A DNA stretch of 64,000 nucleotides from the NCBI RefSeq assembly GCF_011250635.1, contig NZ_JAANNP010000001.1:92748-156747 (forward strand), written 5' to 3'. This document shows, in pieces, positions 13,976 to 22,833 of the stretch. The stretch comes from Motilibacter deserti. GTDB lineage: Bacteria > Actinomycetota > Actinomycetes > Motilibacterales > Motilibacteraceae. The position numbers and the translations under genes were made by a program. Under the pieces are notes generated by a model, which did not search any database, was not told the DNA's origin, and saw only the letters and a program-made list of their open reading frames with translations. How positions within the stretch are numbered: position 1 is the first letter of the stretch; each line of letters starts with the position of its first letter.

Positions 13976-14026
13976 GGCGGGAGCACGGCAGGCCGAAACC
14001 GCGCGCGCCGGGCGGGAGTGGCTCGG

Positions 14027-14032
14027 TAGCCT
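14027..14032 (+). promoter_or_regulatory. Leaderless-type -10 box (TAGCCT)
   Basis: TAGCCT ends 8 bases before the GTG of ybaK at 14041. Confidence 0.45.
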
Positions 14033-14040
14033 CCCGCCCC

Positions 14041-14538
14041 GTGGCGAAGCGTGCGGGTGGGAAGGCGGCCGGTGGCACTCCGGCGACGGTGGCGCTGACG
14101 GCGGCGGGGGTGGCCTTCGTCGCCCGGCCCTACGACCACGACCCCTCCGCCAAGTCCTACGGGCTCGAAGCCGCGCAAGCGCTCGGGGTGGAGCCCGCGC
14201 GGGTCTTCAAGACCCTGCTCGCCGACGTCGACGGCACGCTCGCCGTCGGCGTGGTGCCGGTGAGTGCCCAGCTCGATCTGAAGGCCCTGGCCGGCGTGCT
14301 CGGGGCGAAGAAGGCGAGCATGGCCGACCCGGCCGCGGCCGAGCGGTCGACGGGGTACGTCGTCGGCGGCATCAGCCCGATCGGCCAGCGCAAGCAGCTG
14401 GCCACCGTGGTCGACGAGAGCGCGCTGGCGCACGGGACAGTGCTGGTGTCCGGGGGCCGTCGCGGGTTCGACATCGAGCTGGCGCCCGCCGACCTCGTGC
14501 GGGTCACCGGCGCGCGAACGGGTGCGATCGCGCGCTGA
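14041..14538 (+). CDS. ybaK: Cys-tRNA(Pro)/Cys-tRNA(Cys) deacylase YbaK/EbsC
   Basis: A 165-residue YbaK-type editing protein, predicted to hydrolyse cysteine mischarged on tRNA-Pro in the cytoplasm. It starts with a short basic leader, then PATVALTAAGVAFVARPYDHD, the conserved YGLEAAQALGVEPARVFKTLLADVDG with the key Lys, and GYVVGGISPIGQRKQLATVVDE near the C-terminus, a strong family match. It stands alone between the Lon-like protein and the convergent membrane gene. Confidence 0.93.
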   Translation: MAKRAGGKAAGGTPATVALTAAGVAFVARPYDHDPSAKSYGLEAAQALGVEPARVFKTLLADVDGTLAVGVVPVSAQLDLKALAGVLGAKKASMADPAAAERSTGYVVGGISPIGQRKQLATVVDESALAHGTVLVSGGRRGFDIELAPADLVRVTGARTGAIAR

Positions 14539-14582
14539 AGTGCGTTGGCGACCGCCGCCCGGACGAGGTGAGCCGCGCGCAG

Positions 14583-15176
14583 TCAGGTGCCGCTCGGGCG
14601 CTCGCCCACGCGGCGCCGGCCATGGCGGCCGGGCTCGTGCGGGCCGGCGGCCCGGGCTCTGCCGTCGCCCGCCGGGGGGTCGTCGACGCCGAAGCCGGCC
14701 GTGAGCGCGAAGAAGATGACCGTGGCCGCGATCGGCCAGCACAGCAGCACGCCGTAGGCGTGCAGGTCGAGCGCGGCGATGACCCGCTCCCCGACCGCAT
14801 GCCCGTCGGCCGACAGCTCCCCCGGCCCGAGCCGCGAGCCCGCCTGCCACGCGACCGCCGAGCCGAGCAGGCCGCCCAGGACCAGCCCGAGCAGCGCGTA
14901 CGAGCCCGTGCGGCCGAACCGGACGAAGGCGAGCAGGGCACAGAGCACTCCGGCCACGATCGCGACGCAGGCGAACCAGGCCTCCGCGCCGAAGACGGCA
15001 GGGGTGGGGTCCGGGACGATGCCGTCGGCCGTCACGGTGCCTTCGACCTGCGGCGCCACCCACTGCCAGGCAGCTCCGGCGAGGAGGCCGACGAGCGCGG
15101 AGCCGAGGGCGACGACAGCGGCCGCCCGCAGCCCGGCCACCCAGCCGAAGCGTGCAGCGAAGCCGCGCGGGCTCAC
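14583..15176 (-). CDS. Four-segment membrane protein, DUF2567-like
   Basis: A 197-residue integral membrane protein with four predicted membrane segments (AAAVVALGSALVGLLAGAAW; FACVAIVAGVLCALLAF; YALLGLVLGGLLGSAVAW; VLLCWPIAATVIFFALTA) and a hydrophilic, Arg-rich C-terminal tail. The arrangement and its position near hisD and ybaK resemble DUF2567 membrane proteins of actinobacteria, but I judge this on pattern only. GTG at 15176 has no clear ribosome-binding site or -10 box. Function unknown. Confidence 0.65.
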   Translation of the reverse strand: MSPRGFAARFGWVAGLRAAAVVALGSALVGLLAGAAWQWVAPQVEGTVTADGIVPDPTPAVFGAEAWFACVAIVAGVLCALLAFVRFGRTGSYALLGLVLGGLLGSAVAWQAGSRLGPGELSADGHAVGERVIAALDLHAYGVLLCWPIAATVIFFALTAGFGVDDPPAGDGRARAAGPHEPGRHGRRRVGERPSGT

Positions 15177-15285
15177 TCTGCTTGCGCGCTGCAGGCGCGG
15201 CTGGCGTCGGTCACGTCGAAAGACATTACGACGAGGTCACGAGTGGCGCGGGCCACACCGCTCTGTCCACCCATCCGAGTGGCCG

Positions 15286-15316
15286 GGAGCCCGGCTGTGA
15301 ACCGCGACCGGGCTCC
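15286..15316 (-). terminator. Rho-independent-type hairpin after dnaE
   Basis: GGAGCCCGG (15286-15294) pairs perfectly with CCGGGCTCC (15308-15316), loop 13 bases, starting 8 bases beyond the dnaE stop. There is no U tract, as is common in GC-rich actinobacteria. Confidence 0.6.
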
Positions 15317-15323
15317 GGGAAGG

Positions 15324-18300
15324 TCAGCCGAGGCAGGCCGGGCCGAGCAGCGCCTTGAGGTCGCCGAACAGGGCAGGCGTCGGAGTGACCCGCAGCCCGT
15401 CGTCGATGCGCAGGACGGTGGTCTTGCCGCGGCCGCGCAGCGCGAGGTGCACCTCGGTGATGCCCGGATGCGCGGCCAGCACCTCGCGGAGCCGCTCGAC
15501 CACGGGCGGGGTGCACCGCTGCGTCGGCAGCGAGATGCGCACCGGGCCTCCGGTCGCACCCTCGGTCAGGTCGGGGACCTGCAGGTCCATCGCGATCAGC
15601 TTGGGGACGTCCTCGCGCTTGTCCAGCCGCCCCTTCACGACCACGACGGCGTCCTCGGCCAGCGACATCGCCACCAGCTGGTAGGTCGCCGGGAAGAAGA
15701 GGCACTCGATCGCGCCCTCGAGGTCCTCGATCGTCGCGATGGCCCACGGGTTGCCCTGCTTGGTGAGCTTGCGCTGCAGCCCCGACACGAGCCCACCGAT
15801 CGTCACGACCTGGCCGTCGGGACGGTCCTCGTCGGCCATGAGGGCCGAGATCGTGCAGTCGCTCTGGGCGGCGAGGACGTGCTCGACGCCGAGCAGCGGG
15901 TGGTCGCTGACGTAGAGGCCGAGCATCTCCCGCTCGTAGGCCAGCAGGACGGACTTGTCCCACTCCCCCACGCCGAACTGCACCGCGCCGAGCGTGGCAC
16001 CCGGGCCGTCCCCGTCGTCGCCCATCGCGCCGAACAGCGAGTCCTGCCCGATCGCCTCGTTGCGCTTGACGTCGACGTGCAGGTCGACGAGCTCCTCGTG
16101 CTTGTCCAGCAGCGCGCGCCGCGTCACCCCGAGCGAGTCGAAGGCGCCGGCCTTGGTCAGCGACTCGATGACCCGCTTGTTGCAGACGACGAGCGGGACT
16201 TTGGCGAAGAAGTCCTCGACGTCGGTGTAGAGGCTCTTCTCCACGCGGGTCGCGCAGATGGCCTCGACGACGTTGGCCCCGACGTTGCGGATCGCGGTCA
16301 GCCCGAAGCGGATGTCCGAGCCGCGCGGGGTGAAGTTCGCGTCGGACTCGTTGACGTCCGGCGGAAGCACCTTGATGCCCATGCGGCGGCATTCGTTGAG
16401 GTAGAGCGCCGACTTGTCCTTGTCGTCGCGCACGCTCGTCAGCAGCGCGGCCATGTATTCGGCCGGGTAGTTCGCCTTCAGGAACGCCGTCCAGTAGGAG
16501 ACGAGGCCGTAGGCGGCGGAGTGCGCTTTGTTGAAGGCGTAGTCGGAGAACGGGAGGAGGATGTCCCAGAGCGTCTTGATCGCGGCCTCGGAATAGCCCC
16601 GCTCCTTCATCCCGCCCGCGAAGTTGACGTACTCCTTGTCCAGGACCTCGCGCTTCTTCTTGCCCATCGCGCGGCGCAGCAGGTCTGCTTGTCCGAGCGA
16701 GTAGCCGGCGAGCTTCTGCGCGATCGCCATGACCTGCTCTTGGTAGACGATCAGGCCGAACGTCCCGCCGAGGATGTCGGCGAGCGGCTCCTCGAGCTCG
16801 GGGTGGATCGGGATGACCGGCTTGCGCTTGTTCTTGCGGTCGGCGTAGTCGTTGTGCGCGTTGGCGCCCATCGGGCCGGGGCGGTAGAGCGCGCCGACGG
16901 CGGAGATGTCCTCGAAGTTGTCCGGGCGCATGGAGCGCAGCAGCGCGCGCATCGGGCCGCCGTCGAACTGGAAGACGCCGAGCGTGTCGCCGCGCGAGAG
17001 CAGCTCGTAGGTCGCCGGGTCGTCGAGGGTGAGCGCCTCGAGGTCGGGGACCTCCTTGCCGTTGACGGCGATGTTCTTCAGGCAGTCGTCGATGATCGTG
17101 AGGTTGCGCAGCCCGAGGAAGTCCATCTTGAGCAGGCCGAGCGTCTCGCAGGTCGGGTAGTCGAACTGCGTGATGATCGCGCCGTCCTGCTCGCGCTTCA
17201 TGATCGGGATGTGATCGATGAGCGGCTCGCTGGACATGATGACGGCGCAGGCGTGCACGCCCCACTGGCGCTTCAGCCCCTCGAGCCCCATCGCCGTGTC
17301 GACGACCTTCTTGACCTCGACGTCGGCCTCGTAGAGCGAGCGGAACTCTCCCGCCTCGGAATAGCGCTTGTGCGAGGAGTCGAAGATCCCCTTGAGCGGG
17401 ATGTCCTTGCCCATCACCGCCGGCGGCATCGCCTTGGTGATGCGGTCGCCCATGGCGAACGGGTGGCCGAGGACGCGCGCGGAGTCCTTGATGGCCTGCT
17501 TGGCCTTGATGGTGCCGTAGGTGACGACCTGGGAGACCCGGTCCACGCCGTACTTCTCGGTGACGTACTGGATGACCTCGCCGCGCCGACGCTCGTCGAA
17601 GTCGATGTCGACGTCGGGCATCGAGACGCGCTCGGGGTTGAGGAACCGCTCGAAGAGCAGCCCGTGCTGGAGCGGGTCCAGGTCCGTGATGCCCATGACG
17701 TACGCCGCCAGCGAGCCCGCCGCCGAGCCGCGGCCCGGGCCGACGCGGATGCCCTGGGACTTGGCCCACCCGATGAAGTCGGCGACGACGAGGAAGTAGC
17801 CCGGGAAGCCCATCTGCAGGATGACGCCGACCTCGTAGTCGGCCTGCTTGCGCACGTGGTCCGGGACGCCGCCCGGGTAGCGCCGGAGGAGGCCGCGCTC
17901 GACCTCCTTGACGAACCAGGTGTGCTCGGACTCGCCCTCGGGGACGGGGAAGCGCGGGGCGAGGTTGGCGCCCTCGGTGAACTCGACGTTGCAGCGCTCG
18001 GCGACGAGCAGCGTGTTGTCGCAGGCCTCGGGGAACTGGGACCACAGCGAGCGCATCTCGTGCGCGGGCTTGAGGTAGAAGTCCTGTGCGTCGAACTTGA
18101 ACCGGTTGGGGTCGGCGAAGGTCGACCCGGACTGGACGCACAGCAGGATCTCGTGCGCCGTGGCGTCCTTGGCGTAGGTGTAGTGCAGGTCGTTGGTGGC
18201 CAGCAGTGGCAGCTGCAGGTCCTTGGCGAGGCGGAACAGGTCCTCGTGGGCCCGCTTCTCGATGCCGATGCCGTGGTCCATCAGCTCGCAGTAGAAGTTC

Positions 18301-18863
18301 TCGCGGCCGAAGATGTCGCGGAACTCCCCCGCGGCCTCGCGGGCCAGGTCGTACTGCCCCAGGCGGAGCCGGGTCTGGATCTCCCCCGACGGGCAGCCGG
18401 TAGTGGCGATGAGCCCCTTGCCGTACTGCGAGAGCAGCTCGCGGTCCATGCGCGGCTTGTAGAAGAAGCCCTCGAGGCTGGCCCGAGACGAGAGCCGGAA
18501 GAGGTTGTGCATCCCCTCCGTCGTCTCGGCGAGCAGCGTCATGTGGGTGTAGGCGCCGGAGCCGGAGACGTCGTCCTCACCGCCGTTGCCCCACCGCGCG
18601 CGCGTGCGGTCACTGCGGTGGATGTGCCCCGGCGCGAGGTAGGCCTCGGTGCCGATGATCGGCTTGACGCCGTGCGACTTGGCCTTTTTGTAGAAGTCGT
18701 AGGCGCCGAAGACGTTGCCGTGGTCGGTCATCGCGACCGCCGGCATGCCCATCCGGGACGCCTCCGCGAAGAGGTCGTCCAGCCGGGCCGCACCGTCGAG
18801 CATGGAGTACTCCGTGTGCACGTGCAGGTGCACGAAGCTCGACTCGTTGCCTCCGTCTGACAC
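15324..18863 (-). CDS. dnaE: DNA polymerase III alpha subunit
   Basis: The replicative polymerase catalytic subunit, 1179 residues from the GTG at 18863. The N-terminal PHP domain begins SFVHLHVHTEYSMLDGAARLDDL and has AMTDHGNVFG. The polymerase active site shows GSAAGSLAAYVMGITDLDPL, FERFLNPERVSMPDVDIDFDE (about residues 405-421, catalytic aspartates) and the KYG...QVVTYGTIKAKQAIKD stretch. The C-terminal OB-fold region has VVTIGGLVSGLQRKLTKQGNPWA. A longer in-frame GTG start at 18926 exists, but the shorter product has the usual actinobacterial beginning close to the PHP motif. AGGGGG lies 11 bases before the chosen start. Confidence 0.95.
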   Translation of the reverse strand: MSDGGNESSFVHLHVHTEYSMLDGAARLDDLFAEASRMGMPAVAMTDHGNVFGAYDFYKKAKSHGVKPIIGTEAYLAPGHIHRSDRTRARWGNGGEDDVSGSGAYTHMTLLAETTEGMHNLFRLSSRASLEGFFYKPRMDRELLSQYGKGLIATTGCPSGEIQTRLRLGQYDLAREAAGEFRDIFGRENFYCELMDHGIGIEKRAHEDLFRLAKDLQLPLLATNDLHYTYAKDATAHEILLCVQSGSTFADPNRFKFDAQDFYLKPAHEMRSLWSQFPEACDNTLLVAERCNVEFTEGANLAPRFPVPEGESEHTWFVKEVERGLLRRYPGGVPDHVRKQADYEVGVILQMGFPGYFLVVADFIGWAKSQGIRVGPGRGSAAGSLAAYVMGITDLDPLQHGLLFERFLNPERVSMPDVDIDFDERRRGEVIQYVTEKYGVDRVSQVVTYGTIKAKQAIKDSARVLGHPFAMGDRITKAMPPAVMGKDIPLKGIFDSSHKRYSEAGEFRSLYEADVEVKKVVDTAMGLEGLKRQWGVHACAVIMSSEPLIDHIPIMKREQDGAIITQFDYPTCETLGLLKMDFLGLRNLTIIDDCLKNIAVNGKEVPDLEALTLDDPATYELLSRGDTLGVFQFDGGPMRALLRSMRPDNFEDISAVGALYRPGPMGANAHNDYADRKNKRKPVIPIHPELEEPLADILGGTFGLIVYQEQVMAIAQKLAGYSLGQADLLRRAMGKKKREVLDKEYVNFAGGMKERGYSEAAIKTLWDILLPFSDYAFNKAHSAAYGLVSYWTAFLKANYPAEYMAALLTSVRDDKDKSALYLNECRRMGIKVLPPDVNESDANFTPRGSDIRFGLTAIRNVGANVVEAICATRVEKSLYTDVEDFFAKVPLVVCNKRVIESLTKAGAFDSLGVTRRALLDKHEELVDLHVDVKRNEAIGQDSLFGAMGDDGDGPGATLGAVQFGVGEWDKSVLLAYEREMLGLYVSDHPLLGVEHVLAAQSDCTISALMADEDRPDGQVVTIGGLVSGLQRKLTKQGNPWAIATIEDLEGAIECLFFPATYQLVAMSLAEDAVVVVKGRLDKREDVPKLIAMDLQVPDLTEGATGGPVRISLPTQRCTPPVVERLREVLAAHPGITEVHLALRGRGKTTVLRIDDGLRVTPTPALFGDLKALLGPACLG

Positions 18864-19061
18864 TGGCTCGCGCCCCCTGTGCTGCTCCCTGACCTGCCCG
18901 ACGAGAGTAGGCGAGACCACTGACACGACACGCGGAGCGAGCGTGGCTCTCGTCGTGTCGGGGCCGGGCGGCCGCTTCCTGAGGACGAAGCGACGGGGAA
19001 GGCGGCGGCCAGCTGCCGGACGAGCTGCCAGCCCGGGCGCCGGGCGGCGGGTGGCTCTGCT

Positions 19062-19610
19062 TCAGGTCGGCTGCCGGATCACGAGCGCGGCCTCGACCGG
19101 CTCGTCCCCGACGGCCGCGTACGTGTGCGGCCGGTCCGTCGCGAGCGCGACGAAGCCGCCTGCCGCCACCTCGACCTCGGCGCCGGGCGGCCCCACCCGC
19201 AACGTGCCACGGAACACGAGCAGGTGCTCCGCGGTCCCCCGCGGATGCGCCGGCGAGCTCTGGACCGCCCCCGGCCGGACGTCGAGCCGGTAGAGCTCGG
19301 TCGTCATCCCCGGGTCCGCGAAGGAGCGCAGGAGTGTCCCGGTGACGGCGTCACCGGCCACGCTCGGGGCGGGATCGGAGGAGCCCGGCCCGGCCAGGAG
19401 CGCGCCGAGCGGGACGCCGAGCTGGGCCGCCACCGCGTACAACGTCTCCAGCCGGGCGTTGCGCGTGCCCGCTTCGAGCCCCGACAGCGTCGCCTTGCCG
19501 ATCCCCGCGTCCGCGGCCAGCCGGGAGAGGCTGAGCCCTCGCTCGGTGCGCAACGCGCGGATGCGGGCGCCGACCGCAGTCGGCGAGGCACTCTTCGCCG
19601 GCTCGTCCAT
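19062..19610 (-). CDS. XRE-family regulator with C-terminal cupin domain (SutR-like)
   Basis: A 182-residue transcription factor. Residues about 10-70 are a helix-turn-helix of the Cro/CI type (VGARIRALRTERGLSLSRLAADAGIGKATLSGLEAG), and residues about 105-180 form a cupin barrel (EHLLVFRGTLRVGPPGAEVEVAAGGFVALATDRPHTY) likely to bind a small ligand. It is divergent from a BenE-family transporter across 48 bases that contain a near-perfect palindrome. In E. coli ydcN (sutR) and the BenE-like ydcO form the same neighbourhood, so it probably controls the transporter and itself. The ATG at 19610 is chosen; the upstream frame extension is low-complexity. Confidence 0.88.
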   Translation of the reverse strand: MDEPAKSASPTAVGARIRALRTERGLSLSRLAADAGIGKATLSGLEAGTRNARLETLYAVAAQLGVPLGALLAGPGSSDPAPSVAGDAVTGTLLRSFADPGMTTELYRLDVRPGAVQSSPAHPRGTAEHLLVFRGTLRVGPPGAEVEVAAGGFVALATDRPHTYAAVGDEPVEAALVIRQPT

Positions 19611-19629
19611 CGCCCCATCATCTACCCTC

Positions 19630-19645
19630 GTTCCGTATTCGGAAC
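19630..19645. promoter_or_regulatory. Candidate operator between XRE-cupin regulator and BenE transporter
   Basis: GTTCCGTATTCGGAAC: 6-base arms GTTCCG and CGGAAC separated by TATT. It lies 14 bases before the transporter ATG and about 20 bases before the regulator ATG, so bound protein would block both. Confidence 0.65.
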
Positions 19646-19658
19646 ACAGGAGGCGGGC

Positions 19659-21014
19659 ATGGCCGAGCGGCACGAGGGCACCTCCGCCTCTGCGAGCGGC
19701 ATGCCCGGCGAGGCGAGTGCCGCCGGGAGCAGGCACTCAGGGGGTCGCGACGGCAGGGCCGGCCGCGCCGGTCACCGAGGTCACACCGGCCATACCGTCC
19801 TTGCCGGGCTGATCGCCGCCGTCGTGGGGTTCACCAGCTCGTTCGCCGTCGTGCTGACCGGGCTGCGCGCCGTCGGCGCGAGCGAGGCGCAGGCCGCCTC
19901 CGGGCTCGCCGCGCTCTGCCTCGGCATGGGCCTGTCGGCGCTGCTGCTCAGCGTCCGGCTGCGGATGCCGATCAGCGTCGCCTGGTCCACCCCGGGGGCC
20001 GCGCTCCTCGCCTCGACCGGCGCCCCCTCGGGGGGCTTCCCGGCGGCGGTGGCGGCCTTCCTGGTCACCGGCGCCCTCCTCGTCCTCGCGGGGCTCTGGC
20101 GCCCGCTCGGGCGGGCGATCGCCGCGATCCCGCCCGCGCTGGCCAACGCCATGCTCGCCGGCGTCCTGCTCTCGCTGTGCCTGGCCCCGGCCCGGGCGGC
20201 GGTGGAGATCCCGCGCCTGGCGCTGCCGGTCGTCGCCGTGTGGCTGGCGCTCACCCGCTGGGCCCCGCGGTGGGCGGTGCCCGGGGCGCTCGCGGCGGCG
20301 GCCGTCGGCGTCGCCCTCGAGTCCGCGGGAGGGCTCGGCGACACGCTGTCCGGTACGCCGTTGCTCGCCACACCGGAGGCCGTCGCGCCGAGCTTCGACG
20401 TCGCGGCCGTCGTGGGCCTGGCGTTGCCGCTGTTCCTCGTGACGATGGCGTCGCAGAACATTCCGGGGATGGGCGTCCTCGCCTCCTACGGCTACCGGCC
20501 GCCGCTGCGCCCGCTGCTCGGGGTCACGGGGGCTGCAACCGTCGCGGCGGCGCCCTTCGGCGGCCACGCCGTCAACCTGGCGGCGCTCACGGCCGCTCTC
20601 GCCGCCGGCCCCGGCGCCGCTCCCGACCCGGAGCGGCGGTGGGTCGCGGGCGCGACGAGCGGTGCTGCGTACGTCGTGCTGGGCCTGCTGGGAGGGCTCG
20701 TCACGGCGCTGGCCGGCCTGGCCCCGCTGCTGCTCCTGCAGGCGGTCGCCGGCCTGGCCCTGCTCGGCGCGCTGGCCTCCGCGCTCAAGGCTGCGACGGA
20801 CGACCCGGCGATGCGTGAGGCCGCGGTCGTCACCCTCGTGGTCACCGTGTCCGGGGCCCAGGTGGCCGGGGTCGGCTCGGCATTCTGGGGGCTCGCCGCC
20901 GGCTGGGTGGTGCTCGGCGTGGGCAGGCTGCCCGGGCTGCGCCCCGCCCGCCCGGCCCCCGTCGTGGCCGAGGCGCCGGATGGCCGGGACGACCGAGCGC
21001 GCGAGCACCCCTGA
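19659..21014 (+). CDS. BenE-family benzoate/H+ symporter-like transporter
   Basis: A 451-residue membrane transporter with about 12 hydrophobic segments. Diagnostic BenE features are GFTSSFAVVLTGLRAVGAS in the first segment, MPISVAWSTPGAALLAS, IPPALANAMLAGVLLSLC, LVTMASQNIPGMGVLASYGYRPP and APFGGHAVNLAALTAAL. It belongs to the nucleobase/benzoate superfamily; benzoate is only one possible substrate. The ATG at 19659 is preceded by AGGAGG at 19648-19653. An approximately 40-residue hydrophilic N-terminal tail (His/Arg/Gly-rich) precedes the membrane part. It is paired with the divergent XRE-cupin regulator and followed by a strong hairpin. Confidence 0.88.
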   Translation: MAERHEGTSASASGMPGEASAAGSRHSGGRDGRAGRAGHRGHTGHTVLAGLIAAVVGFTSSFAVVLTGLRAVGASEAQAASGLAALCLGMGLSALLLSVRLRMPISVAWSTPGAALLASTGAPSGGFPAAVAAFLVTGALLVLAGLWRPLGRAIAAIPPALANAMLAGVLLSLCLAPARAAVEIPRLALPVVAVWLALTRWAPRWAVPGALAAAAVGVALESAGGLGDTLSGTPLLATPEAVAPSFDVAAVVGLALPLFLVTMASQNIPGMGVLASYGYRPPLRPLLGVTGAATVAAAPFGGHAVNLAALTAALAAGPGAAPDPERRWVAGATSGAAYVVLGLLGGLVTALAGLAPLLLLQAVAGLALLGALASALKAATDDPAMREAAVVTLVVTVSGAQVAGVGSAFWGLAAGWVVLGVGRLPGLRPARPAPVVAEAPDGRDDRAREHP

Positions 21015-21033
21015 GGGGCCCTGAGCGGGCCCC
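21015..21033 (+). terminator. Hairpin directly after BenE gene
   Basis: GGGGCCC and GGGCCCC with a 5-base loop begin at the base after the stop codon. Confidence 0.55.
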
Positions 21034-21240
21034 TGGGGGCGGGCGGGACGCGGCGTTCACCCGAACGGCACTGCACCTTCGCCAAGTGCGCCCCCGAGCG
21101 GCCGGTGTGCCGTACATTCCCTCCACCGGCGAGGAACAGCGGCTGATTCAGCGGCCACGAGGAGCGACTCCAGCGAGAGCGCAGCAGCGCCCAGGCCCAC
21201 CGGTGCTGGCACCTGTCGTTCCTCGTTCCCGGAGCACCGC

Positions 21241-22242
21241 ATGCGCTCTCGCGTCCTTCCACGCACCCCTGACGCCGCCGACGACGACCCCGACGGGGCC
21301 GTCGTGCCCGTCCACCGCGCAACGGCGCCCTCCGTCGCAGGAACCGCGCGCGTCGTACCCGTCGCCTCCGCGCTCGTGCCTGCCCAGCGGGCTGCTCCTG
21401 AGCCGGCCTTCGGGCTCGAGCAGGTCCTGGCCGCAGCACGGGCAGCGGCCGCGCCGCTGGGCCTGTCCCCCGCTTCGGTCCGCGCCGCACGGGTGGTGCA
21501 GGTCGTGTCCACCGCGGTGCTCGAGGTGGACGGCCTGGCGGTGAAGGTCTACCCGGCCGGGAGCGATGCCGTGCGGCTCTCCGCGCAGGCCGCAGCCCTG
21601 GACGCGGCCGCGTCCCTGTGGGTACGCCCGGTCGCGCCGCCGGTCGTCACGCGGCACGGCGTGGTCGTCGGGTATCCCTGGGTGCCCGCCGGCGCGCCCG
21701 TGGGCTGGCCCGAGGTGGGGTCGCTGCTGCGGTCCTGGCACGCGGCGGCCGTGCCGACGGACGAGCTGCCGGCATGGACGCCGCTGCGCCGCCTGCCCGG
21801 CCAGGTCGCGGCCTACGCGGCGCTGCCGGCCGCGGACCCGGGCCTGGTCCGGGTGGCACTCGCGGCGCGCGAGCGGCTCCTGACGGAGGTGTCCGGCCTG
21901 TCGAGCGGACTGGGCGTCGGCGCGATCCACGGCGACGTGTCACCCTCGAACGTCTTGCGCCGCGACGGGCGGCCCGTGCTGATCGACAGCGACTTCGTCG
22001 CCGTCGGCCCCAAGGAGTACGACCTCGTCCCCGCCGCCCAGCGTCGGGAGCGCGGTGAGCTCGACGAGGCGGAGTACCTCGACTTCTGCGCCGCCTACGG
22101 CTACGACGTGCGCTCCTGGCCGGGCCTGGGCCTCGTCGAGGAGATCTGCGGGCTCGGCGCCGTCACCTTCCGGGTCTGGTGCGCGGCGCAGCGCGGCGAG
22201 GACGTCTCGTGGCTGGGGACAGCGCTCTCCCGCTACGTGTGA
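21241..22242 (+). CDS. Aminoglycoside phosphotransferase-family (kinase-fold) protein
   Basis: A 333-residue protein whose C-terminal two thirds have the small-molecule kinase fold: VVSTAVLEVDGLAVKVYPAG (strands with the ATP-binding Lys), AIHGDVSPSNVLRRDGRPVLIDSDFVAVGPKEYDL (catalytic HGDxxxxN loop and the Mg-binding Asp). The first 60 residues are a disordered Ala/Pro/Asp-rich stretch. It should phosphorylate a small molecule such as a sugar, choline or amino-alcohol; the substrate is not evident and a resistance role is not supported. ATG at 21241 follows GGAG at 8 bases. TACATT at 21112-21117 is a possible -10 box with a long leader. Confidence 0.82.
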   Translation: MRSRVLPRTPDAADDDPDGAVVPVHRATAPSVAGTARVVPVASALVPAQRAAPEPAFGLEQVLAAARAAAAPLGLSPASVRAARVVQVVSTAVLEVDGLAVKVYPAGSDAVRLSAQAAALDAAASLWVRPVAPPVVTRHGVVVGYPWVPAGAPVGWPEVGSLLRSWHAAAVPTDELPAWTPLRRLPGQVAAYAALPAADPGLVRVALAARERLLTEVSGLSSGLGVGAIHGDVSPSNVLRRDGRPVLIDSDFVAVGPKEYDLVPAAQRRERGELDEAEYLDFCAAYGYDVRSWPGLGLVEEICGLGAVTFRVWCAAQRGEDVSWLGTALSRYV

Positions 22243-22249
22243 GCCCTTG

Positions 22250-22753
22250 TCAGCCCGCGACGAGCTCGGGCGCCGGCAGCTCTTCGACGTAGGCCGCGAA
22301 CGTCGCGTTGTTGACGGCCCGCGTGCGGATGGAGCGGACGTGCGCGAGCGCGGTGCGGCCGTCGACCCCGAGCAGCTCCCGGACGGCGAGGGCCACGACG
22401 AGGCCGGAGCGGTTCTTGCCGAAGCCGCAGTGCACGAGGACCTGCCGCCCGGCACGGACCGCATCGACGGTGAGAGACACGAGCGCGTCGAGCTGCTCCG
22501 CGTCGGGCACCTGCGCGGCGTCGGTCAGCGGGTCCTTGACGTAGCGCAGGCCGGCCACCCGCTCGGCGGGGTGGACGTGGTCCGCGTCGTTGACGTCGAC
22601 GATCACCTCTATCCCGGCGCGGGTGGCCCACGCCCAGTCCAGCGGCATGCCCGCCTGCCACAGCCCGGGCAGGATCAGCGTGGGCGGCTGCACCGGCGGC
22701 TGGGCCGGCGCGGAGGCGGGCTGGGCTGTCGTCGAGAGGGGCGTCACGTGCAC
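22250..22753 (-). CDS. Dual-specificity/tyrosine phosphatase-like protein
   Basis: A 167-residue protein with the cysteine-phosphatase loop VLVHCGFGKNRSG (Cys109, Arg115) and a general-acid candidate Asp in YVKDPLTDAAQVPD. This is the layout of small dual-specificity phosphatases. GTG at 22753 is chosen because GGGGAAGA lies just upstream; another GTG (22747) and an upstream ATG (22807) are in frame. It converges with the kinase-fold gene, 7 bases apart, which invites but does not prove a functional link. Target unknown. Confidence 0.8.
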   Translation of the reverse strand: MHVTPLSTTAQPASAPAQPPVQPPTLILPGLWQAGMPLDWAWATRAGIEVIVDVNDADHVHPAERVAGLRYVKDPLTDAAQVPDAEQLDALVSLTVDAVRAGRQVLVHCGFGKNRSGLVVALAVRELLGVDGRTALAHVRSIRTRAVNNATFAAYVEELPAPELVAG

Positions 22754-22833
22754 TGATCTTCCCCACGCCGGTGGGCTGAAGCGAGCCGACCGGGTTGTCC
22801 CCGCCACATGGTCAGCAGGTGTTCGCCGGGCGT

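Noticed and set aside
21054-21067. CGTTC/GAACG inverted repeat before the kinase-fold gene
   Set aside because: Five-base arms are expected by chance at this GC content, and no promoter element aligns with it.
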